This document shows positions 36,342 through 45,089 of a DNA stretch of 64,000 bases, in pieces. The stretch covers positions 1 through 64,000 of the forward strand of contig NZ_JACJQY010000005.1 of the NCBI RefSeq assembly GCF_014696925.1, in the 5' to 3' direction. Below the pieces are notes generated by a model that worked only from the letters and a program-made list of their open reading frames with translations, made no database searches and was not told where the DNA came from. The stretch's first letter is position 1, and each line of letters starts with the position of its first letter. Position numbers and translations under genes: made by a program. The stretch comes from Phormidium tenue FACHB-1050 (GTDB lineage Bacteria > Cyanobacteriota > Cyanobacteriia > Pseudanabaenales > Pseudanabaenaceae).

Positions 36342-37338
36342 TGAGTCAAATATATTAATTGTTGACGATGATCAAATGAATCGCGAAATTCTTTGTCGTC
36401 ATCTAAAGAATTTAGGATATGCAAATATAACTTTGGCGGAAAGTGGTCAAATCGGACTAGACATAGTTGCTTCACAGCCGATTGATTTGATCCTGCTGGA
36501 TATGATGATGCCAGTAATGAATGGTTTAGAAATGCTGAATCATCTTAAGGAAAATTATCAATGGCGCATAATTCCCGTCATTATCATTTCTGCGTTAGAT
36601 GAAAAAGAAATGATGTTAGCTTGTATTCAAAAGGGGGCTGAAGATTATTTAATCAAGCCCTATGATCGAGTTCTGCTTAAAGCTAGAGTAAGTGCTTGTT
36701 TAGAGAAGAAAATATTACACGATCGTGAAGTTTTAAATAATCAGAAACTAGAAGCCGCTTATAAGGAACTAGCAATTGCTTATCACGAGCTAGAAGTTGT
36801 TAAAAATGAGTTGGAAGCCTTGTCCCATCGTGATGGATTGACGGGGATAGCCAATCGTCGCTACTTTGATACAGTGCTAGAAAGAGAATGGAATGCAGCG
36901 TATAGAGAAAAGAAATGTCTCTCACTCATATTATTTGATATAGACTATTTTAAGAAATATAATGATACTTATGGGCATCTAGCGGGAGATGACTGTCTAT
37001 GTCAGGTGGCGATCGCTGCTTCAGGGGCAATCAAACGACCAAGGGATACATTAGCAAGGTATGGAGGTGAAGAGTTTGCAGTAATTTTGCCTGATACTGA
37101 TGCATCGGGAGCAGAGTTTTGTGCAAACCAAATTCGTTTTGCTATTGAAAATCTTCACATAAGTCATAGCTCTTCTCAAATAAATTCCTATGTCACGGCT
37201 AGTTTAGGGCTTACTACAATTAGCCCTCACACCCAAATTTCCACATCTCAACAACTAATTAAAGAAGCTGATTTAGCGCTTTATCAGGCAAAGCACGAGG
37301 GTAGAAATCGCGTTAAAGTATGGACAACAAACGGATAA
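36328..37338 (+). CDS. Response regulator with GGDEF diguanylate cyclase domain
   Basis: The 336-residue protein has a receiver domain (1-120, ILIVDDDQMNREILC, LILLDMMMPVMNGLE), a coiled-coil linker (KLEAAYKELAIAYHELEVV) and a GGDEF domain (from about 170, DGLTGIANRRYFD, FDIDYFKKYNDTYGH). The active site reads GGEEF (RYGGEEFAVILPDT), an accepted active variant. It should make cyclic di-GMP when phosphorylated, like PleD/WspR. It is the middle gene of the three-regulator operon; the cognate kinase is not here. Confidence 0.92.
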   Translation: MPEPNESNILIVDDDQMNREILCRHLKNLGYANITLAESGQIGLDIVASQPIDLILLDMMMPVMNGLEMLNHLKENYQWRIIPVIIISALDEKEMMLACIQKGAEDYLIKPYDRVLLKARVSACLEKKILHDREVLNNQKLEAAYKELAIAYHELEVVKNELEALSHRDGLTGIANRRYFDTVLEREWNAAYREKKCLSLILFDIDYFKKYNDTYGHLAGDDCLCQVAIAASGAIKRPRDTLARYGGEEFAVILPDTDASGAEFCANQIRFAIENLHISHSSSQINSYVTASLGLTTISPHTQISTSQQLIKEADLALYQAKHEGRNRVKVWTTNG

Positions 37339-37357
37339 TCAAAAACGGGTGGTAAAA

Positions 37358-38083
37358 ATGGGAATTCAAAGTTTTCAAGTATTGATCGTCGATGATAACG
37401 AAATAAATCGCGATATGCTTGCCCGACGCTTGCATAGAAGAGATTTCAATTTATCAATGGCTGCTAATGGACGCGAAGCTTTGTCAATGATTCAGGCTAA
37501 TCTCTATGATTTGATTTTACTGGACATCATGATGCCTGAAGTTGATGGATATGCAGTTCTCAAATACTTGAAAAAGGACTCACGCTTGCGCGATATTCCT
37601 GTAATCATGATTTCAGCGATCGAAGAAATGGATAGCGTCATGAAATGTATGGAAATTGGTGCGGATGACTATCTCACCAAGCCCTTTGATCCTGAGATGT
37701 TAAAAGCAGCTGTTAATCGTTGTCTGCCTAATAAGGGACAGCCTTTAAATGCGCCAACAGTTCCCAATCGCCCAGTTTCTGGATTATCTAGTCCCAGTTT
37801 TAGTGATCCCAGTCCTCAAATATCAGAGTTCAAATTACCAGAAGATACAACCCGTGGAACATCAACTAATTCAATCAGTCTTGATGAGGTAGTCCATCGC
37901 ATTATGCAAACAGGGATGATTAGTCGTAAAGGCTATTTGTATTTTAGCAAAGCAATTTTTAATGCTTTATTTGAGAATTCAGGATTAACAGATCAGGAGG
38001 TTTACCAAATTCATTCTGTATTTGATGCTATTCAATCAGGGAGAATTAAGGTAGTAGATTCCAATCCTCCTAGTAAACTTTAA
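37358..38083 (+). CDS. Response regulator with unassigned C-terminal domain
   Basis: A receiver domain (residues 1-125; QVLIVDDNEINRDMLARRL, LILLDIMMPEVDGYAV, DDYLTKPFDPEML) is followed by a Pro/Ser-rich linker and about 70 residues (SLDEVVHRIMQTGMISRKGY onward) that I do not recognise. The ATG at 37358 has GGGTGG seven bases upstream and is preferred to the GTG at 37349. Third in the operon, 19 nt after the GGDEF gene. Confidence 0.85.
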   Translation: MGIQSFQVLIVDDNEINRDMLARRLHRRDFNLSMAANGREALSMIQANLYDLILLDIMMPEVDGYAVLKYLKKDSRLRDIPVIMISAIEEMDSVMKCMEIGADDYLTKPFDPEMLKAAVNRCLPNKGQPLNAPTVPNRPVSGLSSPSFSDPSPQISEFKLPEDTTRGTSTNSISLDEVVHRIMQTGMISRKGYLYFSKAIFNALFENSGLTDQEVYQIHSVFDAIQSGRIKVVDSNPPSKL

Positions 38084-38287
38084 TCCCAAAACACAAAATG
38101 GCATAGCCATTTTGTACTTTTATAGCTGTCGCCAAGTGTATGAGGACATAAAACCCAAGAAGAGAATGGCGGCGCGAAGCGCCGCCATTCTCTTCTTGGG
38201 TTTTGCTTTTGTCCTAGCACAATCGACGGCAGCTATAAAATCCTGACTGGGTTTGGTTTTCAATTTACAAAAGTGTTGCCATTTTGA
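38083..38287. repeat. Family 2 element interrupted by a family 1 element
   Basis: The left half (CAAAACACAAAATGGCATAG...) occupies 38083-38120 and the right half (CCTGACTGGGTTTGGTTTTC, ACAAAAGTGTTGCC) resumes at 38238. The intervening 117 bp are a complete family 1 copy. Joining the flanks at one TA restores the normal family 2 spacer. Confidence 0.85.
38121..38237. repeat. Family 1 palindromic element nested in family 2 (117 bp)
   Basis: TATAGCTGTCGCCAAGTG at the left and CGACGGCAGCTATA at the right, core AAGAGAATGGCGGCGC with its exact complement. Termini end in TA, matching a TA target duplication. Confidence 0.88.
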
Positions 38288-38297
38288 TTTTGAGAAG

Positions 38298-39326
38298 TTA
38301 AGCGCGTAGATCTTTTAATTTCTCTAAAGCTCGACCACTGTTGATGATTTCTTTGGCATGGGCGATCGCATCGTTAATTTCGTCATGTAATCCATAGAGC
38401 CAGAGATAAAATCCACAGTTCCATAACACGGAGTTAAGATATTCGGAAGGTTCGGCTTGGAGAGCAGAGAGGATTTTTGTAGCCATTTCCGAAGCATCAG
38501 CGATCGCAGGATCTTCAGAGCTAAATCCATAGTTTCTTGCGGATAGAGTTAAGCGCTCAAAGTGATCTCCATGATTGATGCCGATAATCGCTGTACGCGA
38601 TCGCGGCAAATCTACGCTCCCTTCCCAGCCTTTAACAGTAGCAAATTCGGTAATCCCATGTTGAGCAAAGGCTTCGCGAATATTAGTTTCGGTAGGCGGA
38701 TGGACAAACCCTGAGACGATGAATTGTTTGCCTTGATAGGGAGACCACATTAACTCAAGGGTCGCAAAGGGTGGGCGTTTGCCAATTTGATCGCGATAGG
38801 GAACTAGCCCTTGGGCTAAGGGAAAATGTTTGGGTAAGTAGACAAACCCCAAATTTTGGGTTTCTAGATTGGATTGTACTTGCTCAATAGTCTGATTTTG
38901 CCAATTTAGCCCCAAAGCTTGCCAAATTTCGATAAAAGGTAAACCTTCTTTCGTTGGCATCCGATCGCCTCCGTGCATCAAGATCGGAATACCTGCGGTT
39001 GCCAATACAAGCGCCGTTACAGGAATAACGGGTGCAGTCTTTGATCTGCCATCGTAGGGCGAGCCTAGTACTAAAACTTGTTTATGGGATGCGATCGGTT
39101 CAAGCTTTGCCCCCATCAGTTTGTAAGCATCAAGCATCCCTGCTAGTTCCTCACTAGTGGGACGTTTAATCCGATGAGCGATCATAAATGCGCCGATCTG
39201 AGCAGGAGTAGCAATCCCTTGCAACATCATGATCGTGGCAGCCTCAGCCTCTTGGCGCGTCAAGCTTTTGCTGGTATGTGTACCGCTACCAACTTTACGC
39301 AAAAATTCGCGAAATTCTTTACTCAT
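38298..39326 (-). CDS. TrpD2-like anthranilate phosphoribosyltransferase-family protein
   Basis: The 342-residue protein has the nucleoside phosphorylase/phosphoribosyltransferase fold: an N-terminal helical domain (SLTRQEAEAATIMMLQGIAT, AQIGAFMIAHRIKRPT) and an alpha/beta domain with GSPYDGRSKTAPVIPVTAL and MHGGDRMPTKEG. The glycine loop differs from canonical TrpD (GTGGD), placing it in the TrpD2 group (YbiB-like), some members of which bind nucleic acids rather than anthranilate. Its function here is therefore uncertain. It is a single gene. Confidence 0.8.
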   Translation of the reverse strand: MSKEFREFLRKVGSGTHTSKSLTRQEAEAATIMMLQGIATPAQIGAFMIAHRIKRPTSEELAGMLDAYKLMGAKLEPIASHKQVLVLGSPYDGRSKTAPVIPVTALVLATAGIPILMHGGDRMPTKEGLPFIEIWQALGLNWQNQTIEQVQSNLETQNLGFVYLPKHFPLAQGLVPYRDQIGKRPPFATLELMWSPYQGKQFIVSGFVHPPTETNIREAFAQHGITEFATVKGWEGSVDLPRSRTAIIGINHGDHFERLTLSARNYGFSSEDPAIADASEMATKILSALQAEPSEYLNSVLWNCGFYLWLYGLHDEINDAIAHAKEIINSGRALEKLKDLRA

Positions 39327-39371
39327 TACTCTACGGGTGAATTTAATGCAAAAGTCGGTTAGATGTTGAAT

Positions 39372-39412
39372 TATAGCCTAGAAAGCAGGGACTCTCTACT
39401 TTCTAGGCTTAT
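39372..39412. terminator. Hairpin upstream of trpD2 / after the LysR-side repeat
   Basis: TATAGCCTAGAAAGCAGGGA and CTACTTTCTAGGCTTATA form an imperfect stem ending at a family 2 element. It could end transcription coming from LysR. Confidence 0.45.
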
Positions 39413-39511
39413 ACCAAAACACAAAATGGCTACGCCATTTTGTGTTTTGGTATAAGCCTGTAAGGGTTTGGCTTTTAATTCATGAAAGTATTGTCACACT
39501 TTCGTGAATTG
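39411..39511. repeat. Family 2 palindromic element (about 101 bp)
   Basis: ATACCAAAACACAAAATGGC palindrome, GTAAGGGTTTGGCTTTTAA spacer, GTGTCACACTTTC-like second palindrome. It lies just after the LysR stop codon. Confidence 0.75.
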
Positions 39512-39516
39512 CTGAC

Positions 39517-40440
39517 TTAGAGTGCGCTTTGGAAGATAGCAGGAATCTCCTGCTGAATCATCTGGGCAGCAAGTTTACAAAAATATTGAATTGGCGGAAT
39601 TTGAATACGATCGCTGGTAGTAACAAGGACAATTTCGCGGGTTAGACAGGGTTCATTGAGCGATCGCACTACTAAGTCTGGCTCATGATTTAATTCCACT
39701 AAGAAGGTTTCTGGAAGTAGTGCTAACAAACTACCTTGCTTAACTACGCCTCGAAAAGCTTCAAGAGAATTAAGCTCTAGAGCCGCATGTAAACGTAGCC
39801 CTTGGCGATTGAACTGATCTTGGACAAGACGCTGTAATCCATAGCCATCTTTGAATACAGCTTGGGGAACGTTATTTAAATCTTTCCATGTTAGCGATTC
39901 TTTTTTACAGAGGGGATGATTAACAGGCAGCAAAAGCTGGATTTTTTCTTCATATAGGCGTTCAACTACCATTTCCGAACTCGCAGTTAAAAATGGATTG
40001 TTCATCACGATCGCAATATCTATTAAGCCATCCTTGAGAACCTTAAGAGCGCGATCGCTTCCCAAGGTCGTTACTCGCAACTGAACATTGGGATAAACCT
40101 TAGAAAATCTTTGCAATATTGGTGGTAACTGATAGGCACAGGCTGAAGGAATACCTGCTACACAAAGTTCTGTTTGTTTTCCTGCTTGCAAGTCGAGTAA
40201 CTCTTGTGCGGCTGTTGACCAAATCTGACAAATTTTCTTAGCATGGGGTAATAAGCGATCACCGCCCAGAGTTAACTTTGCGTTACCCTGACGATGAAAC
40301 AGCAATATCCCCACAGTTGCTTCCAAAGACTGCACCTGTCGGCTAATAGTTGACTGACTAACTCCACATTTCTGCGCCGCCTGTTGAAAGTTTCCTGTTT
40401 CCGCAACTGCCAAAAAAGCTTGTAACTGTTCCAAACGCAT
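39517..40440 (-). CDS. LysR family transcriptional regulator
   Basis: The 307-residue protein has an N-terminal winged HTH (MRLEQLQAFLAVAETGNF, CGVSQSTISRQVQSLEA) and a two-subdomain effector-binding region with VTTLGSDRALKVLKDGLIDI and EAFRGVVKQGSLLALLPET. LysR proteins usually activate a divergent or nearby gene in response to a small metabolite. The sequence recalls the cyanobacterial NtcB subgroup (nitrite-responsive activator), but no nitrate-assimilation gene is adjacent, so the symbol is withheld. Confidence 0.85.
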   Translation of the reverse strand: MRLEQLQAFLAVAETGNFQQAAQKCGVSQSTISRQVQSLEATVGILLFHRQGNAKLTLGGDRLLPHAKKICQIWSTAAQELLDLQAGKQTELCVAGIPSACAYQLPPILQRFSKVYPNVQLRVTTLGSDRALKVLKDGLIDIAIVMNNPFLTASSEMVVERLYEEKIQLLLPVNHPLCKKESLTWKDLNNVPQAVFKDGYGLQRLVQDQFNRQGLRLHAALELNSLEAFRGVVKQGSLLALLPETFLVELNHEPDLVVRSLNEPCLTREIVLVTTSDRIQIPPIQYFCKLAAQMIQQEIPAIFQSAL

Positions 40441-40533
40441 GAAAAATTAATGATGGTTTTAGTTGTGTCTGTCTTCATTAAGCAACTTCTGGGGTTTTGG
40501 AAAAGTAGCGCTAGTAACAAGTAAGTAGCTCAC

Positions 40534-40590
40534 CCTAAAACCAGAAGCTGTCCTGCCCGCTATGCGGGCGGGACAGCTTCTAGTTTTAGG
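40534..40590. repeat. Long hairpin upstream of the LysR gene
   Basis: CCTAAAACCAGAAGCTGTCC and its complement flank GCCCGCTATGCGGGC, with one mismatch in the stem. It is adjacent to a family 1 element. Confidence 0.65.
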
Positions 40591-40595
40591 TTACT

Positions 40596-40711
40596 TATAG
40601 CTGTCGCTATTCTTGTTAGGACATAAAACCCAAGTAGTGTGAGGCGGCGCGAAGCGCCGCCTCACACTACTTGGGTTTTGATTTGTCTTTATACAGGTGG
40701 CTATAGCTATA
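40596..40711. repeat. Family 1 palindromic element (116 bp)
   Basis: TATAGCTGTCGCTATTC at the left and GGTGGCTATAGCTATA at the right with GTAGTGTGAGGCGGCGC hairpin arms. Full-length copy. Confidence 0.85.
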
Positions 40712-40748
40712 TGTCTGGCTACTTAATATCAAAGTATCGCGATCGCTA

Positions 40749-40817
40749 GTCCTGTTAGGTCATAAACCCAAAAAGCGAGTAACGGCGCGAAGCGCCGTTA
40801 CTCGCTTTTTGGGTTTT
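40749..40817. terminator. Family 1-derived hairpin at the 3' end of the membrane protein gene
   Basis: CATAAACCCAAAAAGCGAGT with GGCGC-GAA core and full complement; TATAGC ends are absent. It reaches the stop codon of the gene at 40816 and could end its transcript. Confidence 0.65.
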
Positions 40818-41220
40818 ATTTAACTAATGATTCTCCAAAGCTGCGAATTGTAGGCAATGTATCCGTAAACCACCCCAAGCCTAGCCCTGCACCAGCCGTT
40901 AAGACAAGAATAAAGAAACTCAAGCTGCGATTATGGGCTAAAAAAGCACGTAGCTCATTTCTGGCGACATACATCAGCAATACCCAGATAACACTAAGCC
41001 CTAAAGACAATACAAACTGCGACTTTTGATAAAAGACAAATATCACCGCCGCGATCACCCATCCTACCGAGAATAACCAGTCCACTCCAAAAGCGATCGC
41101 CCCAGAGGGAATCCAGATCCGCCAATCAGCCTTGTGAATCGAAAGTAGCCATCCATAGGCTATATAACCAACCAACACCAGAGCCAAGGATAGAAGTGGT
41201 AAATTTCGTAAAACACGCAT
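40816..41220 (-). CDS. Small integral membrane protein, unknown function
   Basis: The 134-residue protein (start MRVLRNLPLLSLALVLVGY) has four predicted membrane segments: LPLLSLALVLVGYIAYGWLL, WLFSVGWVIAAVIFVFY, FVLSLGLSVIWVLLMYVA and LSFFILVLTAGAGLGLGWF. No signature motif is visible. Homologues in cyanobacteria are likely, but I do not recognise a named family. The ATG at 41220 is favoured over a frame 11 codons longer. Confidence 0.7.
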   Translation of the reverse strand: MRVLRNLPLLSLALVLVGYIAYGWLLSIHKADWRIWIPSGAIAFGVDWLFSVGWVIAAVIFVFYQKSQFVLSLGLSVIWVLLMYVARNELRAFLAHNRSLSFFILVLTAGAGLGLGWFTDTLPTIRSFGESLVK

Positions 41221-41297
41221 AATTTTGAGCTTTAAAGTAAAAGTATTAGTCACAGGTTATAGCGAAAAGTACTACATCTACATCAATTTGCCATCTA

Positions 41298-41400
41298 GTA
41301 CCAAGTAAAGAAATGGCTACGCCATTTCTTTGCTAAAAAAAACTTACTGGGTTTATTTTTTAATTCTCAAAAGGGTTGTCACACTCTCGTGAATTGGTAT
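41298..41400. repeat. Family 2 palindromic element (103 bp)
   Basis: GTACCAAGTAAAGAAATGGC palindrome, CTTACTGGGTTTATTTTTTA spacer, TCTCGTGAATTGGTAT end. Directly followed by a family 1 left end. Confidence 0.75.
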
Positions 41401-41453
41401 ATAGCAAAGCAAGTTTTGCTTAGGACATAAAACCCCAGAATTGAGTAGCGGCT
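41400..41453. repeat. Family 1 element, left half only
   Basis: TATAGCAAAGCAAGTTTTGC and GGACATAAAACCCCAG are present, then the palindrome breaks at GTAGCGGC and is replaced by unrelated sequence. Confidence 0.7.
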
Positions 41454-41465
41454 GTGTACACGGTA

Positions 41466-41505
41466 GCCTGCGGGAGAGGGGCTAGGGGTGAGGGAGTTAC
41501 CCTCT
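41466..41505. repeat. Fragment of a C/G-rich dispersed repeat
   Basis: GCCTGCGGGAGAGGGGCTAG followed by GGGTGAGGG resembles the outer arm of the repeat embedded in the helicase gene at 61780. It is a single arm. Nothing else is seen in 41506-41557. Confidence 0.5.
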
Positions 41506-41557
41506 ACGTAACTTCAGCTATTACAGCAATTAGAAATACTAACTGTTTAGCCCTGAA

Positions 41558-42229
41558 TCATAAAAATCGAACTTCTCCTAATCCTTGGCGGAGGATTTGT
41601 GGATTCAGATCATCAGTTAGGTCGAGAATTGTCGATACTTCATAGCTATGATCGGAGCCATCATCAACAATCAAATCGACCAATTTGGAAAAGTAATCGA
41701 ATAGTTCCATTTTTGGTAAATCACAAACATTACGCTGTTTTCCATTCTTAGTTTGATGACTAAAGTCTTCATCAAGATCGTCTTCTTGCAGATTTGCGGA
41801 TGTAGAAATAATCGGATTTCCTAGCGCCTCAATAATTGTTTGGGATACTCCATGATCAGGAACTCGAATCCCTGTAGTTTTACGCTTAGGATTTAACACC
41901 AATTTTGGTACAAGCTTAGTTGCTGGCAAGATGAATGTAAAAGGACCTGGCACAAGACTCTTCATCGTGCGATAGTTGGCATTAGAGACATTCGCATATT
42001 CAGCAATATTAGAGAGGGACGAGCATAAAAACGTCAGGGGCTTGTCGTTCGACATCTGCTTCAGTTTGCGAACCTTCTCTATGGCTGACTTAGACATCAG
42101 ATCGCAACCGATCGCATAGACCGTATCCGTAGGATAGAGCAAGATCGCGCCATCACGTAAAGCCGCGACGATTTGAGCGATCGTGCGGGCTTGTGGATTG
42201 TCTGGATGCAGTCGGTAGATCGTAGCCAT
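41558..42229 (-). CDS. Sua5/YciO/YrdC-type threonylcarbamoyl-AMP synthase
   Basis: The 223-residue protein (start MATIYRLHPDNPQAR) has the YrdC-fold signature LLYPTDTVYAIGCDLMSK, KLKQMSNDKPLTFLCSSLS and PGPFTFILPATKLV. TsaC/Sua5 enzymes make threonylcarbamoyl-AMP for t6A37 of ANN-decoding tRNAs; the YciO paralogue has weaker activity, and this KxR/SxN arrangement does not separate them with certainty. It is followed on the same strand by nothing functional and preceded by serS 48 nt upstream, so the pair may be an operon. Confidence 0.88.
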   Translation of the reverse strand: MATIYRLHPDNPQARTIAQIVAALRDGAILLYPTDTVYAIGCDLMSKSAIEKVRKLKQMSNDKPLTFLCSSLSNIAEYANVSNANYRTMKSLVPGPFTFILPATKLVPKLVLNPKRKTTGIRVPDHGVSQTIIEALGNPIISTSANLQEDDLDEDFSHQTKNGKQRNVCDLPKMELFDYFSKLVDLIVDDGSDHSYEVSTILDLTDDLNPQILRQGLGEVRFL

Positions 42230-42277
42230 AGTTGTGTCTCGCGATAGTTTTGTAGAAAAAGCAAGCATTTGCTTTTT

Positions 42278-43552
42278 CTACAAATATTGTCTGTTGAGTA
42301 GAGGTTGTAGCACTTCAGGAATTAAAATACGTCCGTCAGGTTGCTGATAGTTTTCTAGAATTGCAGACATGGTACGCCCGACGGCTAAGCCTGAACCATT
42401 GAGTGTGTGCAGAAACTCAGTTCCCTTCTTTCCTTTACTCTTAAATCGAATATTGGCGCGACGTGCTTGAAAATCATGGAAATTCGAGCAGCTAGAAATT
42501 TCGCGATAGGTATTTGCAGTCGGCAACCAAACTTCGAGGTCATAGCATTTTGCCGCACTGAAGCCGATGTCACCTGTGCAGAGTTCGATAACACGATAGG
42601 GTAGTTTCAATGCTTGGAGAATTGATTCTGCATCGCGCACTAGTTTTTCATGCTCTTCCGCCGAGTTTTCGGGACGCACAAATTTAACTAGTTCCACTTT
42701 GTTGAACTGATGTAACCGAATCAAGCCTCTGGTATCACGTCCATAACTTCCTGCTTCACGACGGAAACAAGGTGTATAGGCACAATGATGAACTGGCAAA
42801 TTCTCATCATCAAAGATTTCATCGCGATATAGATTCGTAACGGGAACTTCAGCAGTAGGAATTAACCACAGATCATCTTCGGCACATTTAAATGAGTCTT
42901 CGGCAAACTTGGGTAATTGTCCTGTACCTGTCAGGCTAGCGGTATTCACCAAAAGCGGAGGTGCAACTTCAATATAACCATTGGCAGTATGGGTATTCAG
43001 CATGAACTGAATTAAGGCGCGTTCGAGGGCTGCTCCTGCGCCAATCAAGTTCACAAAACGAGCCTGCGAGATTTTAACGGCGCGTTCAAAATTAAGAATC
43101 CCTAATTTTTCGCCAATTTCCCAATGGGGTAGAATGTCGGTGCGTGTAGTTTTATATTCATCACCCCAACGCCGCACTTCAATGTTTTCAGTTTCATTTG
43201 CACCAATGGGCGTAGTTTCACTGGGCAAATTTGGCAAACTCATCAAAATGGTGTTGCTTTCTTCGCGCAAGGATTTTTCCTTGGGTTCTAGTTCCGCTAG
43301 CAGTTGTTTGATTTCTGGCGATCGCGCTTTTAGTGCTTGAATTTCCGACTCAGGCGCACCAGATTTCATTTTTAGCCCAACTTGCTTACCAATTTCGTTG
43401 CTTTCGGCTTGCAAATGCGATCGCTGAGTTTCGAGTACACGAACTTCCTGCTCTAGTTCGACCAATCTACTAATGTCGTAACCTTTGCCTCGACTGTTGA
43501 GGCGAGCTTGCACCTGTTCGGGCTGCGATCGCACGAGCTTAATGTCTAACAC
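42278..43552 (-). CDS. serS: Seryl-tRNA synthetase
   Basis: This class II enzyme charges tRNA-Ser. The 424-residue protein has the N-terminal coiled-coil arm that grips the tRNA extra arm ([19 protein letters not shown]), motif 2 ([16 protein letters not shown]) and motif 3 ([18 protein letters not shown]). The start is GTG at 43552 ([12 protein letters not shown]), as no ATG upstream fits the family. Possibly co-transcribed with the Sua5-type gene. Confidence 0.96.
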   Translation of the reverse strand: MLDIKLVRSQPEQVQARLNSRGKGYDISRLVELEQEVRVLETQRSHLQAESNEIGKQVGLKMKSGAPESEIQALKARSPEIKQLLAELEPKEKSLREESNTILMSLPNLPSETTPIGANETENIEVRRWGDEYKTTRTDILPHWEIGEKLGILNFERAVKISQARFVNLIGAGAALERALIQFMLNTHTANGYIEVAPPLLVNTASLTGTGQLPKFAEDSFKCAEDDLWLIPTAEVPVTNLYRDEIFDDENLPVHHCAYTPCFRREAGSYGRDTRGLIRLHQFNKVELVKFVRPENSAEEHEKLVRDAESILQALKLPYRVIELCTGDIGFSAAKCYDLEVWLPTANTYREISSCSNFHDFQARRANIRFKSKGKKGTEFLHTLNGSGLAVGRTMSAILENYQQPDGRILIPEVLQPLLNRQYL

Positions 43553-43606
43553 GGACTTTTATTTAACCTAAACGCACTCAGAGCATCATACAGCGCTTTG
43601 CGATCA

Positions 43607-43675
43607 AACCCAACCCAACTATTCATTTGAAAACGTTGCTTTGCAACGCTTTCAAATGAATAGTTGGGTTGGGTT
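43607..43675. repeat. Long perfect hairpin upstream of serS
   Basis: AACCCAACCCAACTATTCAT pairs with its complement around a GTTGCTTTGCAAC centre. It replaces the left palindrome of an adjoining family 2 right half. Confidence 0.75.
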
Positions 43676-43682
43676 AGTGACC

Positions 43683-43741
43683 ATTACAGGGTTTGGCTTT
43701 TAATTCACGAAAGTGTGACAACACTTTCGTGAATTGGTGTT
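43683..43741. repeat. Right half of a family 2 element
   Basis: TTACAGGGTTTGGCTTTTAA spacer and CACGAAAGTGTGACAACACT palindrome ending GTGAATTGGTGT. Left half absent. Confidence 0.7.
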
Positions 43742-43836
43742 ATTTGAGTTTATTTGTGAATGTTACAGATTTGAATAATTTCTATATCTAGTGTCTGCTA
43801 TGATGCATGGTGGAAATTTAAACACTAGATTTGTTT

Positions 43837-44430
43837 ATGGTTGCTCAAATTAAGACGGCTCAGATTAAGACGAATCACCCAAAAAACAACCAAAATCAGC
43901 CTCACACTAACCCAGCAGATCCTAACTCGCCTAAACCATCATCGATCGTGACTCCAATTAAAGGACATGTGCAGGTGTTTATCGCGCCCCATCGCAATCT
44001 CTATGCCGATATCATTGCCCAAGGCTTACGTATTGCGGGACAAGGCACAAATGTCTTACTCGTCCAATTTTTTCAGACAGGCATTAATCAAGGTTTGAGC
44101 AATCCCCGTCGGCTTGTTGAAAATCTAGAATGGCTGAGGTGTGAAGCTCAGCGCGATTTATCTAAAGATGATATCGAATTGACGGATGTCGAAAAATCGG
44201 CAGTACTGGAGCTGTGGGACTATGCCAAGGTTGCGGTTAAATCAGCGCAAGCGGGTTTAGTGATCCTCGACGAAGCTGATTTGTTAGTGGCGCGATCGCT
44301 GATTACTGAGGACGAACTGTTAGAAGTGCTAGAAACGCGATCGCCCAAGGTCAATATCATCTTGATTGGTGCGTCAATACCTTCTCGCATTTCTGAATAT
44401 GCTGATCAAGTCACCCATCGCCGCAGTTAG
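43837..44430 (+). CDS. CobA/BtuR-like P-loop-family protein lacking Walker A
   Basis: The 197-residue protein has a low-complexity Asn/Pro-rich N-terminus and a core resembling cob(I)alamin adenosyltransferase: VQVFIAPHRNLYADIIAQGL, RIAGQGTNVLLVQFFQTG and LVILDEADLLVARSLI. The GNGKGKT loop of CobA is replaced by APHRNLY, so canonical ATP binding should be lost. This degenerate form is a known cyanobacterial family of uncertain role. The ATG at 43837 is preferred over a TTG two codons upstream. Confidence 0.75.
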   Translation: MVAQIKTAQIKTNHPKNNQNQPHTNPADPNSPKPSSIVTPIKGHVQVFIAPHRNLYADIIAQGLRIAGQGTNVLLVQFFQTGINQGLSNPRRLVENLEWLRCEAQRDLSKDDIELTDVEKSAVLELWDYAKVAVKSAQAGLVILDEADLLVARSLITEDELLEVLETRSPKVNIILIGASIPSRISEYADQVTHRRS

Positions 44431-44459
44431 AGTAAGAAAGCTTGCCGTGGAAACTTTTT

Positions 44460-44500
44460 AACCGATAGAAAGTATTGCAAAGCAATACTTTCTATCGGTT
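44460..44500. terminator. Hairpin after the CobA-like gene
   Basis: AACCGATAGAAAGTATTGC-complement, perfect stem, about 30 nt past the stop codon on the plus strand. Confidence 0.65.
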
Positions 44501-44528
44501 TCTGATTGGGGCGTAAAGCGCAAACCCC

Positions 44529-44568
44529 AGAAGATGAGGGGCTGCGCGAAGTGCTGCCCCTCATCTTC
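44529..44568. repeat. Decayed family 1 core hairpin
   Basis: AGAAGATGAGGGGCTGCGC against GTGCTGCCCCTCATCTT with mismatches; lies at the 3' end of the ycf20-like gene and may terminate it. Confidence 0.5.
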
Positions 44569-44572
44569 ATAA

Positions 44573-44926
44573 TTACGAGCCAAGCTTGAAGGCTTCCAGA
44601 AATAGTCCATACACTAAACCTAATTTAAGAGAATTTAAAATTTCCTTGGTTAGTAGTCTTGGTGCTGCATTATTATCGCTTGGAGTAACTCGTTTGACCG
44701 TATAGACATAGCGATTAATCATTTCCACAATAAACAGAGTAATTGCAGCAGTAGTAATATCTTGTTCAGATTTGGCTCCCGATATAGTGGAGATTACAGA
44801 TGCCAAGAAAAAGCCCACTAATAAACTAATCAATATTAAAGATGTTCGTCGCCAAGGGTTCCGCGACCATTGGGATATTTGCCCAGCACTGACACTTACG
44901 ATTGTACTAAGACGAGTATTTTGCAT
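44573..44926 (-). CDS. Ycf20-like protein (DUF565)
   Basis: The 117-residue protein begins MQNTRLSTIVSVSAGQIS and has the family motif WSRNPWRRTSLILISLLVGF, two membrane segments and the ending LKLGLVYGLFLEAFKLGS. DUF565/Ycf20 proteins are conserved in cyanobacteria and plastids and are implicated in thermal dissipation or thylakoid function in plants; the cyanobacterial role is not established. Single gene. Confidence 0.88.
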   Translation of the reverse strand: MQNTRLSTIVSVSAGQISQWSRNPWRRTSLILISLLVGFFLASVISTISGAKSEQDITTAAITLFIVEMINRYVYTVKRVTPSDNNAAPRLLTKEILNSLKLGLVYGLFLEAFKLGS

Positions 44927-45089
44927 AAAAATCTCTCAATTAGAGTTGCTGTGAGGTATTTTGTAATAATAAATTGCTGATATTGGAAGATCTTACTAGC
45001 ATTGTTTAAGCGAACTGTTAAGAACAAGCTATATTTTTTCGTCCCATCAAGTTTGCCTCTTGATAGGCTCTAGCAATTTTATATGTATC

